Position numbers and translations under genes: made by a program. Shown piece after piece: positions 40,355 to 46,495 of a stretch of 46,495 nt of DNA. The stretch is from an uncultured Eubacteriales bacterium (GTDB taxonomy: Bacteria > Bacillota > Clostridia > Oscillospirales > Oscillospiraceae), in NCBI GenBank assembly GCA_900317375.1, contig ONGJ01000019.1, forward strand, positions 1 to 46,495. Direction: 5' to 3'. A model generated the notes under the pieces. The model was not told the DNA's origin and ran no database searches. It was given only the letters and a program-made list of their open reading frames with translations. Position 1 is the first letter of the stretch. Every line of letters starts with the position of its first letter.

Positions 40355-41038
40355 TCAGTTGCTGCCGGACGGGATCCGCGCAGCGATCAGGCCGACCAGG
40401 TTCGACAGCGGCATGCTCTGAACCGTGATCCTGCCCGGGCCGGTTACGACCGTGTTGAACAGGCTTTCCCCGCCGAAGAGGACGTTCTTGACCCCTTTGA
40501 TCTGCTGGATGTCCATCGTGACCGACTCTTCCATCATGGCGAGGTGGCCCGTGGAGATCAGCATCTGCTCACCGGCCTGAAGCTCGTACTCATGGACCGA
40601 GCCGTCCAGCTCGAGGAAAACAATGCCGCTGCCGGAGAGCTTCTGCATGACGAAGCCTTCCCCGCCGAACAGCGCTGTCCCGAGCTTCTTCTGGAAGAAG
40701 ATTTCCATTTCGACACCCATGGTCGCGGCCAGGAAGGCCCGCTTCTGGATGATAATGGGCTTGTCCGGCGTGATTTCCACCGCCAGGATGTTTCCCACAT
40801 AGGCGGAGGAAAACGCGATCCTGCCGTTTCCGTTTTTTGCCGTGTAGTAGTTCTGGAAGCCGGTCTCCCCGGAGAGGGCACGGCCGAAGAAGCCGCCGAG
40901 ACCGCCCTTGGATTTTGTCTCCATCACCAAGTTCGGGCTCATCCAGCTCATGGCGCCTGCTTCACAGTAAAGGGATTCGCCGTCGTCGAGTTCGCAGATC
41001 GCGACCGGCATGTTGTCTCCTGAAATCGTATAACGCAT
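40355..41038 (-). CDS. AIM24/TIGR00266 family protein
   Basis: 227 aa, all-beta protein of the AIM24 family: CEAGAMSWMSPN, GGLGGFFGRALSGE and FFQKKLGTALFGGEGFVMQKL are hallmark stretches. Cytosolic; the biochemical role is unknown. ATG 41038 follows AAAGGAG. It is transcribed on its own. Confidence 0.88.
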   Translation of the reverse strand: MRYTISGDNMPVAICELDDGESLYCEAGAMSWMSPNLVMETKSKGGLGGFFGRALSGETGFQNYYTAKNGNGRIAFSSAYVGNILAVEITPDKPIIIQKRAFLAATMGVEMEIFFQKKLGTALFGGEGFVMQKLSGSGIVFLELDGSVHEYELQAGEQMLISTGHLAMMEESVTMDIQQIKGVKNVLFGGESLFNTVVTGPGRITVQSMPLSNLVGLIAARIPSGSN

Positions 41039-41149
41039 GTTGAATTCTCCTTTTCAGATAGTTTGGATATGTACCTCGTCAGAATACCGCAAAAACTGCA
41101 GAAAGGCAAGCCTCCGTCTGACGGCGGGGTGATCTTTTTCTTCCGATCC

Positions 41150-42295
41150 TCAGATTTTGATCAGTTCGTACTGTCTGGTGCCGAGGCCGATTTCTTCCGC
41201 ATGGATCAGGCCGGGTTCCCACGCGGCATCCGGGTGGTTCATGTGGAAGTATTCATGGTTGGGGTCTTCCTTTCCGAAGGCCTGGATGTGCCTGTCCAGA
41301 CGGCTTCCCTCGCAGACGGGCATTTTGTTGCAGAGGTCGACGCAGGCCTGATCCAGGGCAACCGGATCAAAGGAGGCCAGCATGCCGATATCCGGGATGA
41401 TGGGAATGTCATTCTCGGCATGGCAGTCACAGAAGGGCGAGACGTCGCAGATCAGCGAGATATGGAAAGACGGGCGGTCCTTCACCACCGCATAGGCATA
41501 CTCCGCGATCTTGCATGAGAGGATGCTGGTCGAATTTGCCACGCTGGGCTCGATGGCATCCCGGGGGCAGATGGCCAGGCAGCGGCCGCAGCCGACGCAC
41601 TTTTCATGGTCGATATGCGCCTTTCCGTTTTCCAGCACGGGGCCCCCGTGAGCGCAGATTCTCGAGCAGGATCCGCAGCCGATGCAGAGCGCGGGGTCGA
41701 CGACGGGTTTTCCCTCCCAGTGCTGTTCCATCTTGCCCGAGCGCGAGCCGCTGCCCATGCCGAGGTTTTTCAGCGCACCGCCGAAGCCTGCCTCTTCATG
41801 GCCCTTGAAATGGCTCAGCGAGATGACGATGTCGGCATCCATGATGGCCTGGCCGATCTTGGCTTCCTTTACCAGCGGGAGATTGATGGGGACAAGCGCC
41901 TCATCGGTACCCTTGAGGCCGTCGGCAATGATCACATGGCAGCCCGTCTGCAGCGGGGAGAAGCCGTTGAGATAGGCGGTATCCATATGGTCAAGGGCGT
42001 TCTTGCGGCTGCCGACATAGAGTGTGTTGCAGTCGGTGAGGAAGACCCTGCCGCCGAGCTCACGAACATAATCCGCAACCACTTTTGCGTACTGCGGGCG
42101 CAGATACGCCAAGTTGCCGAGCTCGCCGAAGTGAATCTTGATGGCGGTGTAGCGGTCGGCAAAGCCGATCTGCTCAAAGCCGGCACTCTTCATCAGGCGG
42201 TGCAGCTTCTGCGGCAGCGTCTCCGACGGTGTCGCATGGAAGTCCGTAAAGTAGACCTTCGAAGGCTTGGCGGAGGGGTTTTGTACTGGTTTCAT
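41150..42295 (-). CDS. DUF362 protein with two 4Fe-4S clusters
   Basis: 381 aa. An N-terminal DUF362 domain covers about 1-180. It is followed by a ferredoxin-like insertion with CIGCGSCSRIC and CVGCGRCLAICP (about 190-235), giving two 4Fe-4S clusters. The rest of DUF362 runs to the C-terminus. Probably a cytosolic electron carrier or redox enzyme; the reaction is unknown. An in-frame ATG at 42304 exists, but ATG 42295 stands 9 nt after AGGGAG and is preferred. Confidence 0.87.
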   Translation of the reverse strand: MKPVQNPSAKPSKVYFTDFHATPSETLPQKLHRLMKSAGFEQIGFADRYTAIKIHFGELGNLAYLRPQYAKVVADYVRELGGRVFLTDCNTLYVGSRKNALDHMDTAYLNGFSPLQTGCHVIIADGLKGTDEALVPINLPLVKEAKIGQAIMDADIVISLSHFKGHEEAGFGGALKNLGMGSGSRSGKMEQHWEGKPVVDPALCIGCGSCSRICAHGGPVLENGKAHIDHEKCVGCGRCLAICPRDAIEPSVANSTSILSCKIAEYAYAVVKDRPSFHISLICDVSPFCDCHAENDIPIIPDIGMLASFDPVALDQACVDLCNKMPVCEGSRLDRHIQAFGKEDPNHEYFHMNHPDAAWEPGLIHAEEIGLGTRQYELIKI

Positions 42296-42340
42296 TTTTA
42301 TCATCTCCCTGATGTTTTCTGTGCGGCAAAGCGCCGCCTG

Positions 42341-44281
42341 TCATCTGTCCTTGTTCTGTTCCTCAAGAAAACGGATAAATTCTTCCTCCGGCAGAGGCCG
42401 CGAGAAATAGAAGCCCTGGATATAGTCGCAGTTCATGCTTCTCAGGATCTCGACCTCATCGACGGTCTCGGCGCCCTCGACAACGAGCAGCTTGCCGATG
42501 CTCTGCATCATGCGCATCGTATAATCCAGAATCATCCGTCCGTTGGCGGTACTGACCTCTTCCAGCATGCTTTTGTCGATTTTGATCAGCTTCAGCGGAA
42601 GATGTATGACCCGCTGGATGCTGGAATAGCCGGTACCGTAATCGTCCAGTGCGAAGCTGTAGCCCATGCGGATCAGCTCGTTGACATTCTCGAACATGAT
42701 CTCGCTGATATGCTCAAAGTTTGTCTCGGTAATCTCCAGATTGATTTTGCCGGGGTCAACCCCGTATTTTTTCTGCAGTGCCGAGATTTTCTCCGGCAGA
42801 CTGCGCTCCATGCACTGGGCAACGGAGAGGTTGATCTCGACGTAGGAAAGGCCGAGCGCATCCAGATCATGCTCGGAAACGAAGCGGAACACCTGATCCA
42901 GCACCGCATCCCCGATCGGGATGATATAGCCCTCGGTCTCTGCCGCAGGGATGAAGACGGCCGGTGAGATCAGGCCGTATTCCGGGTCGATGATGCGGGC
43001 AAGGGCCTCGGCGGAACGGAAGCGCCCGGACTGTACATCGAGGATCGGCTGGTAAAACATCTTGATGTTATGATTTTTGAGTGCCCGGTCAAAGATCTCC
43101 TCGATGTGCGCCTCCATGGCGAAGGTACGGGAATGAACGATGTCGCTGGCGCGGAAAACAGTCTGTTTTCGTTCGTCGATCTGCAGGAATATATGTCCCA
43201 GGCTGATCACGTCTTCCGCCTTCTGCAGGTCCTCCGGGCAGCGGATCAGGCAGACCCTCGGCTCAAAGCAGACGCCCATCTTCACGTGACCCCGGATCAG
43301 ATCGCCGACCTCCGCCAGCAGGCGTTCCCCGGCGTCCTCCGAGCCCGATTCGTCCGCGTCCGTAATCAGATAGATCGTACCCGGGCGCTCGAAATAGATT
43401 TCGATCCGGTGACGGTGTGTCCAGCGCACGGCGCGGATTCTGTCGGCAACCTCGGAGAGATACTGGTTATAATTATGGTCGCCCACAAAATTCCGGATTT
43501 CCAGACAGTTCAGCAGCCGGATGACAACAATCCGGACATGCTCTCCGGAGAGGGCAATATTTCGAATGTCCGACCGGTAGGAGGCCCAGCTCAGCATCCC
43601 CACCGCGCTGTCCATGCGCTCCTCCGGGCGCATGATGGAGAGCATGATGAGCATTTCGCCCAGGGCGGTGCAGAACATCTCGACCAGCAGCTCCGGATGG
43701 AAAAACTGAATCACGACCGCAGCGTGGGCCAGCAGATAGCAGGTAAGCAGCGCCGCCCATTTGTTCGCGGGGAGATAACGGCGGCAGTAGATACAGTAGA
43801 CGAGCCCCGTCAGACCATAGACCATCGCAATCGCATAAATTGCCATCATCAGCGGACCGCGGGCGTAGCCGGTCTCGGCTGTGATGGTAAAAACCCTGTG
43901 AGTGAACGGATTCTGCGCCAGCAGAAGCAGCAGCACCATATACGGCAGCCAGAAAGCAAACCTTATCCATTTTTTCCGGATCAGCGAGGTCGTCCGCGTC
44001 AGCATCAGCAGAAACAGCAGCAGAATCGCATTGTTGCCGTTTCGTACTGCCAGATAAAGATACGTTGACAGCGTGCAGATGAAATAGCCTGTGCCGGACA
44101 TCGGCAGCATGCTGTTGGGGATTTCCATGCCGAGGTCCGCAATGGCACTGATCAGTGACACCGTCACCACCAGGACGAACATCTGGTTTGCCTTTCCCTT
44201 CGTCATCCTGCGGGTGTGGCAGATGATCAGGATCATCAGAAAAAGAGGGATGGCGCAGATGTCAAAATAAATGACCTTCAT
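42341..44281 (-). CDS. Membrane EAL-domain c-di-GMP phosphodiesterase
   Basis: 646 aa. Seven membrane helices (about 1-210) form a sensor, a middle region (about 225-375) looks like a GGDEF-type fold without the GGDEF motif, and the EAL domain (about 385-640) has all catalytic elements: EAL in SAEALARI, NLSVAQ, EITE, DDYGTGYSS, IKIDKSML and EGAETVDE. It should hydrolyse cyclic di-GMP to pGpG. ATG 44281 follows AAAGGAGG. The promoter is at 44328-44356, divergent from pfkA. No nearby gene is cotranscribed. Confidence 0.92.
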   Translation of the reverse strand: MKVIYFDICAIPLFLMILIICHTRRMTKGKANQMFVLVVTVSLISAIADLGMEIPNSMLPMSGTGYFICTLSTYLYLAVRNGNNAILLLFLLMLTRTTSLIRKKWIRFAFWLPYMVLLLLLAQNPFTHRVFTITAETGYARGPLMMAIYAIAMVYGLTGLVYCIYCRRYLPANKWAALLTCYLLAHAAVVIQFFHPELLVEMFCTALGEMLIMLSIMRPEERMDSAVGMLSWASYRSDIRNIALSGEHVRIVVIRLLNCLEIRNFVGDHNYNQYLSEVADRIRAVRWTHRHRIEIYFERPGTIYLITDADESGSEDAGERLLAEVGDLIRGHVKMGVCFEPRVCLIRCPEDLQKAEDVISLGHIFLQIDERKQTVFRASDIVHSRTFAMEAHIEEIFDRALKNHNIKMFYQPILDVQSGRFRSAEALARIIDPEYGLISPAVFIPAAETEGYIIPIGDAVLDQVFRFVSEHDLDALGLSYVEINLSVAQCMERSLPEKISALQKKYGVDPGKINLEITETNFEHISEIMFENVNELIRMGYSFALDDYGTGYSSIQRVIHLPLKLIKIDKSMLEEVSTANGRMILDYTMRMMQSIGKLLVVEGAETVDEVEILRSMNCDYIQGFYFSRPLPEEEFIRFLEEQNKDR

Positions 44282-44327
44282 GCCGTTTCCCTCCTTTCTG
44301 TCCAATATCGGTTTTCAGAGCCGTATT

Positions 44328-44356
44328 ATTATAATGCAGGCCGGTGCTCTTGTCCA
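44328..44356 (-). promoter_or_regulatory. Promoter of the EAL-domain gene
   Basis: On the minus strand TGGACA (44351-44356) and TATAAT (44328-44333) are 17 bp apart. Confidence 0.65.
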
Positions 44357-44412
44357 TCATTTTCTGCCGGGAGTCGCAAGTCTTTTCTCTGGTAATCTGC
44401 CGCTATCTATGG

Positions 44413-44418
44413 TATACT
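44413..44418 (+). promoter_or_regulatory. Likely -10 box of pfkA
   Basis: TATACT stands 75 bp before the pfkA ATG. The matching -35 region is poor, so confidence is limited. Confidence 0.35.
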
Positions 44419-44493
44419 CCCCATGCGGCTTACAGGCATGCGGCGGAACAGACCGGCGGTCTGACCCGACAAATCGTAACAGGAGGCTTTCCT

Positions 44494-45492
44494 ATGAAAC
44501 CTATAAAAAGAATCGGCGTGCTGACCAGCGGCGGGGATGCGCCCGGGATGAACGCGGCAGTCCGTGCCGTTGTTCGTACCGCGATCAACTGCGGGATAGA
44601 ATGCGTTGGGATCCGCAGGGGCTGGCAGGGGCTCATCAACAGCGATTTCGTCCAGCTCACCAGCATCAGTGTTGGTCACATTCTTGCCCGCGGCGGAACC
44701 ATCCTCTACACGGCGCGCAGCGAGGATTTCATGACGGAAAACGGACGGAAGAAGGCGGTGTCCACCTGCAGGATGCTGGGGCTGGACGCGATCGTGGCCA
44801 TCGGCGGTGACGGAACCTTCCGGGGTGCGCTTGAGCTTTCCCGCCTCGGCATTCCGGTGGTCGGGATTCCCGCCACCATTGACAACGACGTGGGCTGCAC
44901 CAACTACACGATCGGGTTTGACTCTGCCTGCAACACCGCGATTGAGTGCATCGACAAGCTGCGGGACACGATGCAGTCGCACGAGCGCTGCTCGGTGGTC
45001 GAGGTCATGGGGCGCAACGCCGGGTTCCTGGCACTGTACGTGGGAATCGCCGTCGGTGCAACGGCGGTGCTGGTGCCGGAGTACCCCACGGATTTCGAGC
45101 GCGACGTGGTCCGCAGGATTCAGGATTCCCGTCTGGCGGGCAATACACATTTCATGATCGTGGTGGCCGAAGGCGCGGGCAGCGCGGTGGAGATCGGGAG
45201 AATGATCTATGACGCCATCGGGATCGAACCGCGGGTCACGGTGCTGGGTCATCTGCAGCGGGGCGGCTCGCCCACCGGAAGAGACCGGGAGACCGCGACA
45301 CGCATGGGATACTACGCCGTGAAAGCCCTGGCGGATGGACGCGGGAACAGCATCATCGCGACGCAGGAAGGCGGCATTGTGGAGATTCCCATCGAAGAGG
45401 CGCTGCAGCGCACAAAGCAGCTGCAGATGGACCGCTATCGGATCATGGAGACGATGCAGGTCGGCGGCATCCGGGAGGCCGGGGGGCGGTAA
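44494..45492 (+). CDS. pfkA: ATP-dependent 6-phosphofructokinase
   Basis: 332 aa. Converts fructose 6-phosphate to fructose 1,6-bisphosphate in glycolysis. GVLTSGGDAPGMNA at the N-terminus, AIGGDGTFRGA for nucleotide binding, GIPATIDNDV with the catalytic Asp, TIGFDSA, and EVMGRNAG for the sugar phosphate are all intact. The GDGT (rather than GEDT) loop region fits ATP-dependent enzymes. ATG 44494 follows GGAGG; longer in-frame sequence upstream contains the promoter and is ignored. Confidence 0.95.
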   Translation: MKPIKRIGVLTSGGDAPGMNAAVRAVVRTAINCGIECVGIRRGWQGLINSDFVQLTSISVGHILARGGTILYTARSEDFMTENGRKKAVSTCRMLGLDAIVAIGGDGTFRGALELSRLGIPVVGIPATIDNDVGCTNYTIGFDSACNTAIECIDKLRDTMQSHERCSVVEVMGRNAGFLALYVGIAVGATAVLVPEYPTDFERDVVRRIQDSRLAGNTHFMIVVAEGAGSAVEIGRMIYDAIGIEPRVTVLGHLQRGGSPTGRDRETATRMGYYAVKALADGRGNSIIATQEGGIVEIPIEEALQRTKQLQMDRYRIMETMQVGGIREAGGR

Positions 45493-45546
45493 GGTTCCCG
45501 GGGGAGCGGACCGCTGGATCGGATCTGCGTCACGAGGGGTAAAGGA

Positions 45547-46495
45547 ATGAAAAAAATCGGTGGAATAACAGTCGGGGGGCTGCAGCAGAGGATTTTCAAT
45601 CTGATGCTGGTCTTCATTCTGGCGCTGGTGGGCGCCTATATGGCCGTGTCGGCGTACCAGGCGAAGAATCTGGAGCGGATCGTGCGGGACGCCGAGACCG
45701 GGCAGCAGGCATCGATCGCGGCGATCTCGGAGGAGACGATGCACGCGGTGCTGCAGGGCACGCTGAAGAAGTCGACGGCACTGCAGGCCTATATCGCCGG
45801 GGATCTGTTCGGGGACGTGAAGACGGACGTGCTGACGCTGCAGACCCTGGCGGAGGAGATTTTCGCCCATGCGGAGGGCATGCCGCAGCATGCCGTTCCC
45901 GGACCGAAGGGCGAGAACGACGGTGTTGCATCGGTGATGGCGCTGCACGAGGCGGGGGCCGGGGGCGGCGATTCCGAGGCACTGGGTCTGGCGGCGAACA
46001 TGAGCGAAGTGATGCTGTCGATGTTCGCAAACTCCGAAAAGCTGAGCTCGTGTTTCGTGGCGACGCCGGACGGGAATCTGCTCCTCGCCAGCGACCGGGC
46101 GGGCAACTACATCGACGGGGACGGCCGGGTCCGGGACTTCCCGGTGCGGGAGAGGCCCTGGTACCGGCAGGCGGCCGAGGCGGGCGAGCTGATCTTCACC
46201 GGGGTGGAGGAGGACGCGTACTCGGGCATTCCCGGTCTGGTGTGCGCGGCGCCGGTCTATGTCGGCGGAGAGCTCGTGGCCGTGGTCGGGGCGGACATCT
46301 TTCTCGACGCGATCCGGGACTATGTGGAATACGCATCCACCGAGGGCAGCTTTCTGTGCATCATGAACCGGGACGGGCAGGTGCTCTTCTCCCCGGTCGG
46401 GGAGGGCGTGTTCCGGCCCGCGCTGTCGTCGGAGGCGCCGGACCTGCGTCAGTGCGGCAGTCCGGAGCTGGCGGATTTCGTGACGCGGGCGATGG
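45547..46495 (+). CDS. Cache-domain membrane sensor, 3' end outside window
   Basis: 316 codons are present and the frame is still open at the window end. One helix (about 15-38) is followed by an extracytoplasmic region. FPVRERPWYRQAAEAGELIF and GLVCAAPVYVGGELVAVVGADI (about 196-250, described by their RPWY and GAD residues) mark a double-Cache sensor. The effector domain (chemotaxis, phosphatase, cyclase or kinase) is beyond the edge. ATG 45547 follows AAAGGA and stands 54 bp after pfkA. Confidence 0.8.
   Translation, partial: MKKIGGITVGGLQQRIFNLMLVFILALVGAYMAVSAYQAKNLERIVRDAETGQQASIAAISEETMHAVLQGTLKKSTALQAYIAGDLFGDVKTDVLTLQTLAEEIFAHAEGMPQHAVPGPKGENDGVASVMALHEAGAGGGDSEALGLAANMSEVMLSMFANSEKLSSCFVATPDGNLLLASDRAGNYIDGDGRVRDFPVRERPWYRQAAEAGELIFTGVEEDAYSGIPGLVCAAPVYVGGELVAVVGADIFLDAIRDYVEYASTEGSFLCIMNRDGQVLFSPVGEGVFRPALSSEAPDLRQCGSPELADFVTRAM

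Overview
The window looks like chromosome of a GC-rich anaerobic member of the Bacillota (class Clostridia, probably a gut Oscillospiraceae/Lachnospiraceae-type organism). The pointers are strong Shine-Dalgarno sites (AGGAGG-like), many 17-bp-spaced sigma-A-like promoters, a tRNA-Trp-sensing T-box leader, an NHLP-type peptide exporter, CotH, TrpB2 and Firmicutes-style TrkAH/MgtE. No rRNA, CRISPR array or intact insertion sequence was seen.

Layout. (1) Positions 1-7533 are visibly richer in A+T than the rest and look like an accessory island: an AAA/DUF4143 ATPase, a two-gene Eco57I-like type IIG restriction-modification operon, a divergent small ribbon-helix-helix-like protein, and unusually structured intergenic DNA. 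The island abuts a 22-bp direct repeat of the 3' end of a tRNA-Ser(UGA) gene (7534-7555 and 7683-7704), which suggests integration at that tRNA. (2) 7683-14834 (minus strand): tRNA-Ser, then an ion-transport block read leftwards: mgtE; AEC transporter - DUF1643 - trkA - trkH - NYN-domain protein. (3) 15039-20248 (plus): MoxR ATPase - DUF58 - transglutaminase (TgpA type) - PAP2 phosphatase - small unknown protein, a tightly overlapping operon. (4) 20260-22190: T-box leader with a UGG specifier and stand-alone trpB2. (5) 22198-29623 (minus): a beta-propeller/HD-GYP receptor, then CotH/lamin-tail protein - TPR protein - DUF4037 protein. (6) 29814-34657 (minus): NHLP-type bacteriocin exporter operon (short HlyD-like protein, C39-peptidase ABC, second ABC). 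(7) 34837-37671 (minus): a proline-rich membrane protein and the SPFH pair HflK/HflC. (8) 37929-40178 (plus): DUF308/HdeD-like protein, one-subunit K+ channel, ClC-type channel. (9) 40355-44281 (minus): AIM24 protein, DUF362 ferredoxin-like protein, EAL phosphodiesterase. (10) 44494-46495 (plus): phosphofructokinase and the start of a Cache-domain membrane sensor cut by the window end.

Themes: cation homeostasis (TrkAH, MgtE, K+ channel, ClC), cyclic-di-GMP breakdown (HD-GYP and EAL, with no diguanylate cyclase in view), envelope and protein quality control (HflKC, MoxR/transglutaminase) and peptide export.

The most unusual item is a pair of related, about 120-nt intergenic elements (13173-13296 and 21987-22121) that share conserved loops while several helices change sequence and keep pairing. 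G-U pairs point to the plus strand as the RNA. I do not recognise the family. Second are a candidate short hairpin RNA at about 1860-1930 with its own extended -10 promoter, and the tRNA-Ser-derived repeat/palindrome module at 7534-7683.
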